Below, in pieces: positions 1 through 8,879 of a stretch of 64,000 nt of DNA. Source of the stretch: Paenisporosarcina antarctica (GTDB lineage Bacteria; Bacillota; Bacilli; Bacillales_A; Planococcaceae); contig NZ_CP038015.1 in the NCBI RefSeq assembly GCF_004367585.1, positions 2,238,001-2,302,000 of the forward strand, given 5' to 3'. The position numbers and the translations under genes were made by a program. Below the pieces are notes generated by a model, which saw nothing but the letters and a program-made list of their open reading frames with translations, was not told the DNA's origin and made no database searches. Numbering within the stretch: position 1 is the first letter of the stretch; every line of letters begins with the position of its first letter.

Positions 1-859
1 TTATCTCAAGTGCTTTATGTTGATTAGTTGGGTCTATAATCAAAACTACTTTCCCTTCATTTGCTAGATAGAGAGGATCAAAACCTAAAATGTCACAGGC
101 ACCTTGAACATCATTACGTATCGGAATAGATACTTCGTCTAATTCAACAATAAAATGAAAATCTTCACATAGTTCTACTAATGTTGTGGCTAATCCACCT
201 CGCGTAGGATCTCGCATTATTCTAATACCTTCAATTTCCTCTACGAGTTCTTGAATGAGGTGATTTAATGTTGCACAATCACTCTCGACATCGGTTAACA
301 AACCATGCTCTTGACGTGCACTGAGGATGGCAATACCATGATCTCCTATTGTGCCACTTATGATAACAGAATCGCCTTCTTGGATAGCTTCAGGTTTTAG
401 TCGATGCTTCTCTTGAATCCATCCAATCCCAGTAGTATTAATAAATAAACCATCTACACTACCCTTTTCCACTACTTTTGTATCACCTGCAATGATTGTC
501 ACTCCAGCATTTTTGGCTTCTGCTGCCATACTTTCAACGACCTTTTTTAATTTAGGAATCTCAAACCCTTCTTCAATAATAAATGCAGCTGTTATGACGT
601 GAGGTATTGCTCCACATACAGCTAAATCATTTACTGTCCCTGTAATGGCTAACTTTCCTATGTTTCCTCCTGGAAAGAAAATAGGCTTGACTACGTAACT
701 ATCAGTTGAGACAGCGATCGTTTGTGTAGGACATTGAACAATGGCAGAATCAAGTTGTACCTGTTCAGAATCGCCAAAAGATTTAAGAAATACATGTTGT
801 ATGAGTTGGTGAGTTAATTCACCGCCTTCCCCATGAGCTAAACTAATTCGCTGAACCAA
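1..859 (-). CDS. hypE: HypE, hydrogenase maturation (3' end cut off by the window)
   Basis: HypE works with HypF in the cytoplasm. It receives the carbamoyl group on its C-terminal cysteine and dehydrates it to the cyanide ligand of the [NiFe] centre. The visible 286 codons start at a TTG (857-859) preceded by GAGGGAGG, and read as an AIR-synthase-fold protein: N-terminal LAHGEGGE, then GTVNDLAVCGA and MRDPTRGGLATTL. HypE is usually about 330-340 residues, so roughly 50 are missing, including the terminal PRIC-type tail that carries the catalytic Cys. The gene begins three bases after the hypD stop and its binding site lies inside hypD, so the two are translationally linked. The start is not ATG, but the reading frame and family signatures leave little doubt. 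Confidence 0.93.
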   Translation of the reverse strand, partial: MVQRISLAHGEGGELTHQLIQHVFLKSFGDSEQVQLDSAIVQCPTQTIAVSTDSYVVKPIFFPGGNIGKLAITGTVNDLAVCGAIPHVITAAFIIEEGFEIPKLKKVVESMAAEAKNAGVTIIAGDTKVVEKGSVDGLFINTTGIGWIQEKHRLKPEAIQEGDSVIISGTIGDHGIAILSARQEHGLLTDVESDCATLNHLIQELVEEIEGIRIMRDPTRGGLATTLVELCEDFHFIVELDEVSIPIRNDVQGACDILGFDPLYLANEGKVVLIIDPTNQHKALEI

Positions 860-862
860 GTT

Positions 863-1969
863 CTATTCCTCCCTCATGTATTGATAATGAGCTGCACAGG
901 TTCCTTCTGTAGAAACCATACAGGGACCAATCGGGTTAGTTGGTGAACACGCTTTATCAAACAAAATACACTGTTCAGGTGTGATTAATCCTCGAATAAT
1001 CTCACCACATCGACATTTTGTTTTTCTCGGCTCTTCTATAACTACCTTAAACTTCTTTTTCGCATCAAATTGAGCGTATTTTGCTTTAAGGACTAATCCA
1101 CTATTAGGAATCGTGCTCATACCTCGCCATTCCTCGTCATAAGGTTCTAAATATTGTTTTAGAAAGTTTTGAGCAACTAGATTCCCTTCATTTTTCACTA
1201 CATATGTATAATCATTGATGATATCTACTTTTTTTTCTAGAAGAAGCTCTAGCAGTTTATACATACTACTAAGTAATTGTACGGGCTCAAATCCAGTTAT
1301 TACACCTGAAATTTCATATTCTTCAGCTAAAAAATTGTAACTCTGTTTTCCTAAAACGATGGAGACATGCCCAGGTAAAATAAACCCATCAAGTTTAACT
1401 TCACCTGAATCAAGAAGGACTCTTAATACAGGTTCTACCAATTTCGTTGTCATCCATATGGTGAAATTCTTTAACTCCTTCCTCTCTGCCTCGCGAACAG
1501 CAAGAGCAAGTATGGGAATGGTCGTTTCAAATCCAATCCCTAAAAAAATGACTTCCTTATCAGGATTTTCTTGTGCAATTATCACACTTTCTAACGGGGA
1601 GTATACGACTCGGATATCCTTACCTTCTGTTTTAGCTTTCATCAAGGTGAACTTGGAGCCTGGCACACGCATCATGTCACCAAAGGTACAAAGAATTCTG
1701 TTAGGTTCTTCAGATAATTGAATCATGGCATCAATCGATTTTTGATCAGTGACACATACCGGGCAACCTGGCCCAGCAATCAGGCCTATATGGTCTTTTA
1801 ATCTAGCTTTTATTCCCGTTTTGGCAAACGCCATGGTGTGTGATCCACATACTTCCATAAATATTGGAATTCTACCTTCTTTTTCTTTAAATCTTTCCGC
1901 TAACTTAATAACTGCTTCAAGCGAATGACGAGCAATTGTTGGATCAGAAAAAATCTCCATGTTTACCAT
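863..1969 (-). CDS. hypD: HypD, Fe-S scaffold for Fe(CN)2CO assembly
   Basis: HypD forms a complex with HypC that carries the iron while cyanide and carbon monoxide ligands are attached. The 368-residue protein has the usual family length. It shows the conserved CGSHT and GPGCPVC motifs in the N-terminal half. A cysteine cluster at the C-terminus (CRCGEIIRG, then further Cys residues in the FDKACSPTNPIGPC and STEGTCAAHY stretches) is expected to hold the 4Fe-4S cluster. The ATG at 1969 is preceded at about 10 nt by GGAGG located inside hypC; the two genes overlap by 26 bases. An alternative ATG three codons in is possible. Confidence 0.97.
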   Translation of the reverse strand: MVNMEIFSDPTIARHSLEAVIKLAERFKEKEGRIPIFMEVCGSHTMAFAKTGIKARLKDHIGLIAGPGCPVCVTDQKSIDAMIQLSEEPNRILCTFGDMMRVPGSKFTLMKAKTEGKDIRVVYSPLESVIIAQENPDKEVIFLGIGFETTIPILALAVREAERKELKNFTIWMTTKLVEPVLRVLLDSGEVKLDGFILPGHVSIVLGKQSYNFLAEEYEISGVITGFEPVQLLSSMYKLLELLLEKKVDIINDYTYVVKNEGNLVAQNFLKQYLEPYDEEWRGMSTIPNSGLVLKAKYAQFDAKKKFKVVIEEPRKTKCRCGEIIRGLITPEQCILFDKACSPTNPIGPCMVSTEGTCAAHYQYMREE

Positions 1970-2177
1970 TCAATAATTTCCTCCATTCTTCCATACTTTC
2001 TTTTGCAAATTCTTCATCGACTATGGTTAATGCCTGTCCTGCATGAAGTAACACAAAATCATCTTCCTTAACTTCAGGAACAAAAATGATTCCCACATAC
2101 ATTCTAGAACCCATAACATCGACTAAAGCTGTATGGTCTTCAATTTTGACTACTTGTGCAGGTACTCCAACACACAT
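1944..2177 (-). CDS. hypC: HypC, hydrogenase maturation chaperone
   Basis: Small chaperone (77 aa) that delivers the Fe(CN)2CO unit from HypD to the hydrogenase large subunit. It begins MCVGVPAQV; the cysteine right after the initiator Met is the essential family residue, which fixes this start. The DFVLLHAG segment matches the conserved His-containing OB-fold strand of HypC/HupF. AAAGGTGGTG lies a few bases upstream of the ATG. It is located between hypF (20-bp gap) and hypD (26-bp overlap), as expected for a single maturation operon. Confidence 0.95.
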   Translation of the reverse strand: MCVGVPAQVVKIEDHTALVDVMGSRMYVGIIFVPEVKEDDFVLLHAGQALTIVDEEFAKESMEEWRKLLNGKHGDFF

Positions 2178-2196
2178 ATAATTTCACCACCTTTAG

Positions 2197-4500
2197 TTAA
2201 ATATCCATTGGCACTTTATTAACAGCATGAGATGCAATTATTATTTGTCCTATCGATAAGCCACCATCATGGCAAGGTACGTTTTTATGTGTGTAGACGT
2301 TAAAGCCTTCAATTTGAAGTCGTCTTTTAATCTCCCTAACTAAGTAGATATTTTGAAATGATCCTCCAGAAAGTACTACCGATTTATTCAATTCAGGTCT
2401 ATTTTCAACTAGTTTTTGAACCGTTTGAACACAACAAGAAACGATAGTTCGATGAAAGGTTTGAATGATTTTTGTATTGGGATGGTTGTTTAATTTGTCT
2501 TGAATGATTTGATAAATCATTGGAGACAGGTCGAGCTGAGTTTGGTTTTTACTGTTTGTTTCTAAATGAAATGAATAACTCTCATCCGATTCAATTTGGG
2601 GTTCATCTAAAGCATCCGATAATTTGATTGCAGCTTCTCCTTCATAAGTAGACGTTAAACAAACCCCAAGAATGGCACTGATCGCATCAAACAAGCGGCC
2701 ACAAGTACCTGCCATGGGCGTATTTATGTGATTGTTAATCATGCTTTCAATTATGTGAATCTCATTTAATTTCTCAGGAAATAGTTTTGTAGACCATTCT
2801 TTTCCTTGTATTGGCCAGTAATAAAGTAACATTCCAACTGCATTTCTCCACGGTTCTTTAACTGCTTTCTCTCCTCCTGGAAGAGGGGTATATTGTAAAT
2901 GCGCAAGACGTTCAAATGAATGTCCATTTCCATATAAAAATTCAAATCCCCAAATGTGTCCGTCTTCCCCGTATCCTGTTCCGTCTAATATAATGCCTAA
3001 ACAAGGCTCCTCTAGTCCGTTATCTTCCATACAAGACACATGATGAGCATGGTGATGTTGAATGGGAATCACTTTACTTTTCAGTTTTTCAGCAATTGAG
3101 TTAGATGCATAAAAAGGGTGTTTATCAACTGCTATATACGGTTCTTCAACTCCAAGCCATTCTTTAAAATGATGCAGTTGCTCTTCAAAGGAGTGAATCA
3201 TTTCTTCGTTTTCTAAATCACCAATATGAGGACTCATCACTATATAATTTTTCTTTCCAACTGCAAACGTATTTTTTTGATTTCCACCTAAGGCAATTAG
3301 TTGATCCACTTTTGCATTTGTTTCCAAAGGGTCAGGAACGAATCCTCTAGCACGCCGAAGATATAACGTATTTTCTCCATTGCATTGAACAACAGAATCA
3401 TCTATTGGAAAATGTATATTGCGGTTATGTGTTAAAAGAAAGTCACACATTTCTTGTATGTTAGGTAAAGATTCATCTTTATAGTGAATAGGAAGACCAG
3501 AAGAATTAGCACTAGTCATCACCATGCATTCCAACCCACTATTCTCAAACAACAAATGATGTAAAGGTGTGTAAGGCAACATAATTCCAAGAGTAGATAA
3601 ACCTGGTGATAAATTTTGTGGTAATAAACCATCCCTTTTTTTCTTTAACACAACAATAGGCATTTCTGGGCTAGTAAGCATTTCCACTTCCTTGGTAGAT
3701 ATATTACAAAACTTTCTTGCAACATCCACGGACTTTGCCATTATAGCCAATGGTCGCTGCGGTCGTTTTTTTGTAAGTCTTAATTGGTCAATAACACGCT
3801 CTTGATAAGCATCACAAGCTAAATGGTAGCCACCTATTCCTTTAATACCTATAATCTTTCCTTGTTTTAATAGATCAACTGTGTGATTAACTGCTCGTTG
3901 TTGTTCAGTTAAGGATTCTCCTCTTTCATTATGAAGAGTAACGGTAGGTCCACACACTGGACAACAAATTGGTTGAGCGTGGTGTCGCCGATTCAATGGA
4001 TTTTCATATTCTTTTCGGCAAAGATGACACATTTCAAATTCTCTCATCGTTGTATTGGGTCGGTCATAGGGAAGGCTATCGATAATGGTATAGCGTGGTC
4101 CGCATTGAGTACAATTTATGAATGGATATTGAAAACGTCGATTGTGCGGGTCCATCAATTCTTCTAGACAGTGTTTACAGATAGCAGCATCCGGAGACAT
4201 CCAAGGAACAGCATCACTACTTATTTCACTAGAGATAATAGAAAACTCTAGATAGCCGTTCAGAGGAATTTGATTAATGCGTATTTCATTAATTTTTGAT
4301 AATGGTGGTGGGGACAACTCTAATTCGTTTACCATGTCACTTACCTTTTTTTCGTTTCCTTCTACAATGATAATTACACAGCCAACGTTATTTTGAACTG
4401 TCCCTGTAAGGTCATACTTTATTGAAAGTGAATAGACAAAAGGACGAAAACCAACCCCTTGTATTCGTCCCGTCACAATTATTTTTAAGGCTTTACGCAT
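2197..4500 (-). CDS. hypF: HypF, carbamoyltransferase for hydrogenase cyanide synthesis
   Basis: HypF uses carbamoyl phosphate and ATP to carbamoylate HypE. The 767-residue protein has all four expected parts: an acylphosphatase domain (about 1-90, GRIQGVGFRPF), two C4 zinc fingers (about 105-190, CKHC...CTQC and CHLC...CCPVC pairs), a YrdC-like domain (about 200-385, KGIGGYHLACDA) and a Kae1-like domain (about 395-767) with the metal-binding HHHAHH stretch. The length is normal for the family. It overlaps the 3' end of hypB by 16 bases, so the pair is probably translationally coupled. Confidence 0.97.
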   Translation of the reverse strand: MRKALKIIVTGRIQGVGFRPFVYSLSIKYDLTGTVQNNVGCVIIIVEGNEKKVSDMVNELELSPPPLSKINEIRINQIPLNGYLEFSIISSEISSDAVPWMSPDAAICKHCLEELMDPHNRRFQYPFINCTQCGPRYTIIDSLPYDRPNTTMREFEMCHLCRKEYENPLNRRHHAQPICCPVCGPTVTLHNERGESLTEQQRAVNHTVDLLKQGKIIGIKGIGGYHLACDAYQERVIDQLRLTKKRPQRPLAIMAKSVDVARKFCNISTKEVEMLTSPEMPIVVLKKKRDGLLPQNLSPGLSTLGIMLPYTPLHHLLFENSGLECMVMTSANSSGLPIHYKDESLPNIQEMCDFLLTHNRNIHFPIDDSVVQCNGENTLYLRRARGFVPDPLETNAKVDQLIALGGNQKNTFAVGKKNYIVMSPHIGDLENEEMIHSFEEQLHHFKEWLGVEEPYIAVDKHPFYASNSIAEKLKSKVIPIQHHHAHHVSCMEDNGLEEPCLGIILDGTGYGEDGHIWGFEFLYGNGHSFERLAHLQYTPLPGGEKAVKEPWRNAVGMLLYYWPIQGKEWSTKLFPEKLNEIHIIESMINNHINTPMAGTCGRLFDAISAILGVCLTSTYEGEAAIKLSDALDEPQIESDESYSFHLETNSKNQTQLDLSPMIYQIIQDKLNNHPNTKIIQTFHRTIVSCCVQTVQKLVENRPELNKSVVLSGGSFQNIYLVREIKRRLQIEGFNVYTHKNVPCHDGGLSIGQIIIASHAVNKVPMDI

Positions 4501-5150
4501 TGTAGGTACGCATCATTTATCCATTTTATCCAGTCTTCAATCCCTTCACCAGTCTGTGCGGAAAGTTCTAGTAACTGAGCTTGAGGGTTGATTGCTGCTA
4601 AATCTTTTTTCGCTTCTTCTATGCTGAAAGAAACATATGGAAGGAGGTCAATTTTATTAATGATGGTTATATCTGTACGTCTAAACATCACTGGATATTT
4701 AGGGATTTTATCATTGCCTTCCGGTACACTTAAGACAACCACTTTGTAGTCTTGTCCTAAATCATAACCGGATGGACATACGAGATTCCCGATATTCTCT
4801 ATAAATAGGATGTCAATTTGATTTAGGTCAAATTCTGGTATTATTTTAGCAATCATCCTTGCGTCAAGATGACAGCCTCCAACCGTGTTTATTTGAACCG
4901 TTTTTATTCCAAGCAAACGTAATCGTTGTGCATCCCGGTCTGTCGCTAAATCTCCCTCAATGACAGCAATTGTAAATTTATTTACTAAATATTTTACTGT
5001 TTCTTCGAGTAATGTCGTTTTACCAGCACCGGGAGAACTCATTAAGTTAATGACAAGCGTGTTATTTTTTTTGAAGATTTCTCTATTTAACTTTGCTACT
5101 ACATTGTGATCTTTTAATACATCTTCCCGAAGATTAACTTTCATGTTCAT
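4485..5150 (-). CDS. hypB: HypB, GTPase for nickel insertion
   Basis: HypB is the SIMIBI-class GTPase that, with HypA, loads nickel into the hydrogenase precursor. The Walker A motif SSPGAGKTTLL, the EGDLATDRDA switch region, the metal-site Cys-His (GGCHLDARM) and NKIDLLP (G4) are all visible. I place the start at the ATG at 5148-5150 (MNMKVNLRED), behind GAAGGAAG. The longer frame back to 5216 lies inside hypA and has no family counterpart. With this start the protein is 221 aa and lacks both the N-terminal CxxCGC nickel motif and any histidine-rich nickel-storage stretch, as in many simple HypB proteins. It overlaps hypA by 17 bases. Confidence 0.93.
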   Translation of the reverse strand: MNMKVNLREDVLKDHNVVAKLNREIFKKNNTLVINLMSSPGAGKTTLLEETVKYLVNKFTIAVIEGDLATDRDAQRLRLLGIKTVQINTVGGCHLDARMIAKIIPEFDLNQIDILFIENIGNLVCPSGYDLGQDYKVVVLSVPEGNDKIPKYPVMFRRTDITIINKIDLLPYVSFSIEEAKKDLAAINPQAQLLELSAQTGEGIEDWIKWINDAYLQCVKP

Positions 5151-5499
5151 CACTTCCTTCGTATGATTCAACTCTAAATGTTTCACCAGCAATAAGTAGA
5201 CAGTTCGGGTGTCCACACATTGGACAAAGTGCTACCCTGTAGTCAGGTTCAAACTCCAGCTGACAAGATTTACATTTTGCTATGGCCAACTCACGTATAA
5301 TATGTAATTCCGTTCTTACATCAATAAAGCTTATTTGATCAGTTCTAAAATATAGAAAAGCTAACTCTAGAGCATCAGGTAATACATTGGATAAATCTCC
5401 AACAATCACATCTATTTTACTCACTTTATTAAAACCCTTTAATCTAGCATCATCAGAGACGAGATTAATAATCTCCCACATAAGCGACATCTCATGCAT
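5134..5499 (-). CDS. hypA: HypA, nickel metallochaperone
   Basis: HypA binds nickel through its N-terminal MHE and hands it to the hydrogenase large subunit together with HypB. A zinc site in the C-terminal half is built from two CxxC pairs, visible here as CKSC and CPMC. The start must be the ATG at 5497-5499, giving MHEMSL, because His2 is the nickel ligand; an in-frame GTG nine bases upstream would bury it. A strong site (GGAAGGTGATC) supports this ATG. Length is 121 aa, slightly above the usual 113-118. It is the first gene of the hyp operon. Confidence 0.94.
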   Translation of the reverse strand: MHEMSLMWEIINLVSDDARLKGFNKVSKIDVIVGDLSNVLPDALELAFLYFRTDQISFIDVRTELHIIRELAIAKCKSCQLEFEPDYRVALCPMCGHPNCLLIAGETFRVESYEGSDEHES

Positions 5500-5578
5500 T
5501 GAGATCACCTTCCATTAAATAGTCTTCGTAAATTTTATGCTTAGTTTTACTAAAAAGAACTAAAAATAGTAAATGCCA

Positions 5579-5584
5579 ATTATA
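5579..5584 (-). promoter_or_regulatory. candidate -10 element for the hyp operon
   Basis: A TATAAT hexamer on the minus strand lies about 80 nt before the hypA ATG. No good -35 hexamer is present at 17 nt, so this is only a candidate. Confidence 0.3.
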
Positions 5585-5835
5585 GTCAATTTGCTCTTTT
5601 TATTTCATACTTTATATCGATTCACAAAAAAATTTGGCGAGTAAAATTAGTTGGTTTATCACATTTCAGCTTAGTCTTTATATCAGCTCTTAAAGAACAC
5701 GTTAAGAAAAACCAAACAAAATAACCTTTTTTGTCTATCGGCCATCTCGTATTTTATCCTTTATGCCATGGTGTATTCCTTCATAGTTTGGGGCTGTAAC
5801 TCAGCTAATTTATTGATTTTTCAATTACACTATAT

Positions 5836-5875
5836 AAAAAAGAGTGACCGAAATTACGTCTTCGATCACTTTTTA
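5836..5875. terminator. bidirectional terminator-like hairpin
   Basis: AGTGACCGAA (5843-5852) pairs with TTCGATCACT (5861-5870), with one G:T pair, flanked by A-rich and T-rich runs. It acts as a second stop behind the sulfur island. Confidence 0.6.
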
Positions 5876-6010
5876 TACATTTAGTGAGAATTCTTTCATT
5901 AACCAAATTCAAAATCCGGTGCCCAAGGTTATAGGGAAGTAAAGGACGAACACTCACCGCAGGATTTCCTGTTGGAAGGAGAATGGCAAAGAATCCTTAA
6001 ATATAAAAAA

Positions 6011-6051
6011 TAGAGGCAAAACCATCCATTAAGGGACTGGTTTTGCCTCTA
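6011..6051 (-). terminator. terminator of the sulfur island
   Basis: A perfect 14-bp stem (TAGAGGCAAAACCA with TGGTTTTGCCTCTA) starts five bases after the last DsrE stop codon and is followed on the minus strand by a T-rich run. Confidence 0.85.
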
Positions 6052-6055
6052 TTAT

Positions 6056-6436
6056 TTAAAAATGAACAAACAGGTCTGCAGATACAGCTTCATTTAAAAT
6101 CCATTTAATCGGAACTTGTTCAGCAGGATAAATAAAGTTAGACTCATCATCAATATCTAAATCAACAACATATAATTGAACTCCCATTTCAACCGCAATT
6201 TCAAGCATCTCATGAATAGTAGGAACATTAAAATCATGTATAGCATTTGAAAGATATTCGATGCCTTCAGATGGAATAGGAATATATCTTTTATCCAAGA
6301 TATTTACACCACTTCTAGAAAAGGCTAATATAACATCTGCTCCTGAAGAAGCGGCTCCAACTGCAATATTTAATGGAGGATACGCTGACTCTAGTTCGTC
6401 ATGAAGTGCTAATACAACTACTTTTTTTGATTCCAT
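6056..6436 (-). CDS. DsrE-family protein without the active-site cysteine
   Basis: 126-residue DsrE/DsrF/DrsH-fold protein, last gene of the sulfur island. DsrE-type proteins normally pass persulfide sulfur on a cysteine near residue 80-90. Here the matching segment is QLYVVDLDID, with Val-Asp in place of the GCQM seen in its neighbours, and the protein contains no cysteine at all. The N-terminal strand (KKVVVLALHDELESAYPPLNI) and the FSRSGVNIL segment fit the fold. It starts with ATG 18 bp downstream of the previous DsrE gene and is probably co-transcribed. By analogy with TusB/C/D and DsrE/F/H hetero-oligomers it may be a structural partner of the adjacent Cys-containing protein; that is inference. 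Confidence 0.8.
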   Translation of the reverse strand: MESKKVVVLALHDELESAYPPLNIAVGAASSGADVILAFSRSGVNILDKRYIPIPSEGIEYLSNAIHDFNVPTIHEMLEIAVEMGVQLYVVDLDIDDESNFIYPAEQVPIKWILNEAVSADLFVHF

Positions 6437-6454
6437 GATATATGATTCCCTCCT

Positions 6455-6802
6455 TCAATAGCTTAGTACGGCATCAGCCGTATAGGCTAATTCCAAAAAG
6501 GTCACAACTCCAGCAAGTTCAGCTCCATCAACAAGTTCTAAACCATCTGCAATTAAGACATTCATCTGACATCCATACAATTTGATTCCTGATTCTAAAG
6601 CAAGTTTCAATAATAAAGCCAAATCGGTGCCATGGGTTCGATCCAATTTCTTTAAATAACGTTGATCTAAAACCCTAGCACCATCAAGGTCAAAAAAAAG
6701 GACCACTTCATTATGTTGCTTGACCATTTCAATAGATTGCTTTAATACATAGGTTGCATTTGAACTTAACGACACAAAATAAATGAATTTCTTGTTTGCC
6801 AT
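6455..6802 (-). CDS. DsrE-family sulfur-carrier protein
   Basis: 115-residue DsrE-fold protein. The candidate persulfide-carrying cysteine is Cys78 in YGCQMNVLIADG, followed by the conserved GAELAGVVTFLELA helix. I use the ATG at 6800-6802 (MANKKF), preceded by GAAAGAAGGGC; a longer frame begins with a TTG lacking a site. It sits 55 bp after the TauE exporter gene and 18 bp before the cysteine-less DsrE gene, suggesting a pair that works together. Substrate and partner are not known from the sequence. Confidence 0.85.
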   Translation of the reverse strand: MANKKFIYFVSLSSNATYVLKQSIEMVKQHNEVVLFFDLDGARVLDQRYLKKLDRTHGTDLALLLKLALESGIKLYGCQMNVLIADGLELVDGAELAGVVTFLELAYTADAVLSY

Positions 6803-6857
6803 ACAAGCCCTTCTTTCGATATTCAACTATTAATACGAACTCAATTAGTTTTCGAAA

Positions 6858-7634
6858 TTATAAAATGTCTATCCATATCTTTATAGCTGTTCCAAGGATT
6901 AGTAATGCCAAAGTGACTTGTAACACTTTTGTATTCATTTTTTTCCCTGCCATTGCTCCTAAAGGTGCAGCGATTAAACTAGCAACTACCATGATAAATG
7001 CCGGATAATAATCCACTTGTCCTGTAGTAATCTTCCCAATAGTAGCACCAATAGATGAAATAAATGTTATGGCTAATGAAGAAGCAATCGTCATACGTGT
7101 TGGAATTTTTAATACAACAAGCATAATAGGTACTAATATAAATGCACCTGCTGCACCTACAATCCCAGCTCCGATACCTACAACCCCAGCAAGTGTAGCT
7201 GCAAGCCATTTATTGAATTTCACTTGATCTAGAGGAGTATCGTCAAGTCCCTTTTTCGGTATAAACATCATAATTGCAGCGATTGCAGCTAAAATACCAT
7301 AGGTGAAATTAATGCCATCTTCGCTCATAAATTTTGATCCGTAGCTACCAATAAAGCTACCAATTAAAATACTTGTTCCCATGTAAATAATTAGATCTTT
7401 ATTTAAATAGCCGCCTTTACGGTATACCCAAACACCGCCAATTGTCGCAAAAAACACTTGAATAGCACTTATCCCAGCAACTTCATGGGCACTAAATGCC
7501 GCTAAACCAAGCATTGGAGGAATGTATAAAAGCATTGGGTATTTTATTATTGACCCACCAATTCCGAGCATTCCCGATATATAGGACCCAATAAATCCAA
7601 TTAAGAAAATGGTAATGATAAATCCTAAATCCAT
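6858..7634 (-). CDS. TauE/SafE-family membrane exporter (YrkJ-like)
   Basis: 258-residue integral membrane protein of the TauE/SafE (DUF81) family, with about eight hydrophobic segments and the family's glycine-rich [13 protein letters not shown] near residue 22 and its inverted counterpart [13 protein letters not shown] near residue 150. Characterised relatives export sulfite, sulfoacetate or related organosulfur anions. Position directly after the rhodanese/metallo-beta-lactamase gene suggests export of sulfite or thiosulfate made during persulfide detoxification, as for B. subtilis yrkJ and S. aureus tauE. ATG start with AAGGAGGT upstream. Confidence 0.92.
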   Translation of the reverse strand: MDLGFIITIFLIGFIGSYISGMLGIGGSIIKYPMLLYIPPMLGLAAFSAHEVAGISAIQVFFATIGGVWVYRKGGYLNKDLIIYMGTSILIGSFIGSYGSKFMSEDGINFTYGILAAIAAIMMFIPKKGLDDTPLDQVKFNKWLAATLAGVVGIGAGIVGAAGAFILVPIMLVVLKIPTRMTIASSLAITFISSIGATIGKITTGQVDYYPAFIMVVASLIAAPLGAMAGKKMNTKVLQVTLALLILGTAIKIWIDIL

Positions 7635-7707
7635 TATTTTACCTCCTTCAAGGAAAAGGAACCCAAACTGGATTCCTTCATTTCATAAATTTTCACATAG
7701 TATGACT

Positions 7708-8835
7708 TTATCGAACTGCACAGCGATTTGGTCCAATTTCCATTTCACGTTGTTTCTCATCATCAGGGCTAATAATTCCCATATTTGTTTGACGAATTTC
7801 TTGATAAGCATTTGGTTGTGGTGGTAAATTTTCTGTCACTAGTTTTCTAAATTCATTTTCATCTTTAATATTTAAGCCATGATTTTTTTCAAATAATGTT
7901 CCCAATTTTTTAGATACACTACCATCTTCATTTAATTCATCAATGATCATGAAATGCGCTGGAAGAACGATTAAATCCATAGATAATTCTTTGAATCGTG
8001 TATAAAGACTTTCTCTAAGATCTACTACCCAATCTTCAGCCATTCCAGCTAAATCTGGTCTTCCAATTGAATCAATAAATAAGATATCTCCTGAAAGCAA
8101 GAATTTATCATCGACTACAAACGAGGTTGATCCAATAGTATGACCTGGTGAATACAAAGCATGAATATTAATCGTTGTATCTCCTATTGTTACATCGTTC
8201 CCATTTTCTAATGCTTGATAGTCAAATACTACTTCTGTTGCATCTTTTGGAGGCAACCAGTATGTTGCATTTGTTTTTTCAGCAATCACGCGTCCACCAG
8301 AAATGTGATCAGCATGAAGATGTGTATCAAATACATGTGTGATTTTTGCCCCAATGCTTTCGGCAAATTCAAGATAGACGTCAGTCATTCTTGTAGAGTC
8401 AATAAGTGCCGCCTCACCATTTGAGACTACCATATAAGATAAGCAACCTTTACCAATACGTACGAACTGATAAATTTCTCCACCATCTTCAAGATTCCCA
8501 ACTTTAACTGGTTCTAAATGTTCACTCCAAGCTTTCATTCCACCTTCTAAGTAGGATACCGTTAGTCCTGCGTCAGATAGCATCTCTGCAATCATCATAG
8601 AAGATCCGACTTTTGCACATACAACCAAGATTTCTTTGTCAGTAGGAATATCATTCATTATTCCCTCAACACCATCAAGTAAATCAAAGTACGGTATATT
8701 TAGAAATTCAAAGTTTTCCCCTTCAATTTTCCAATCTTGAAAATCACTTTCATTGCGAACATCTAAAATAAATAATTCTTCTTTATTAAATACTTTTTTC
8801 GTTACATCATGTGAAGTTAGTATATTTACAGTCAT
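7708..8835 (-). CDS. rhodanese + metallo-beta-lactamase persulfide dioxygenase-like protein (YrkH-like)
   Basis: 375-residue cytoplasmic two-domain protein. Residues about 1-110 are a rhodanese domain with the active-loop Cys73 (VVCAKVGSS). Residues about 115-350 are a metallo-beta-lactamase fold with THLHADH at 171-177, SPGHT, and [14 protein letters not shown]. The last motif resembles the ETHE1/persulfide-dioxygenase class, which oxidises persulfides to sulfite using mononuclear iron. In S. aureus CstB the lactamase domain comes first and a rhodanese last; here the order is reversed, as I recall for B. subtilis YrkH. A CsoR/CstR-type palindrome (8844-8857) overlaps its ribosome binding site. 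The TauE exporter follows 73 bp downstream. Confidence 0.9.
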   Translation of the reverse strand: MTVNILTSHDVTKKVFNKEELFILDVRNESDFQDWKIEGENFEFLNIPYFDLLDGVEGIMNDIPTDKEILVVCAKVGSSMMIAEMLSDAGLTVSYLEGGMKAWSEHLEPVKVGNLEDGGEIYQFVRIGKGCLSYMVVSNGEAALIDSTRMTDVYLEFAESIGAKITHVFDTHLHADHISGGRVIAEKTNATYWLPPKDATEVVFDYQALENGNDVTIGDTTINIHALYSPGHTIGSTSFVVDDKFLLSGDILFIDSIGRPDLAGMAEDWVVDLRESLYTRFKELSMDLIVLPAHFMIIDELNEDGSVSKKLGTLFEKNHGLNIKDENEFRKLVTENLPPQPNAYQEIRQTNMGIISPDDEKQREMEIGPNRCAVR

Positions 8836-8843
8836 TTTTTAAT

Positions 8844-8857
8844 TACCCCCTATGGTA
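8844..8857. promoter_or_regulatory. CsoR/CstR-type operator before the rhodanese-MBL gene
   Basis: TACCCCCTATGGTA has the TACC-N6-GGTA form with a G/C tract typical of CsoR/CstR/RcnR operators. On the minus strand its GGGGG run also serves as the ribosome binding site, 9-14 nt before the ATG at 8835, so repressor binding would sit on the very start of the gene. Confidence 0.65.
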
Positions 8858-8879
8858 TATTTTCTTATAAAAAATAATA

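Larger units (their letters stand above)
5500..6055. other. gene-free stretch between hypA and the sulfur island
   Basis: This 556-bp stretch holds a candidate hyp promoter, two terminator hairpins (5836-5875 and 6011-6051) and a 62-codon minus-strand frame without a plausible start (about 5815-6000). Part of that frame reads like degraded coding sequence (GNPAVSVRPLLPYNLGHR), but I cannot assign it to a family. No hydrogenase gene, tRNA or riboswitch was recognised. Confidence 0.5.
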
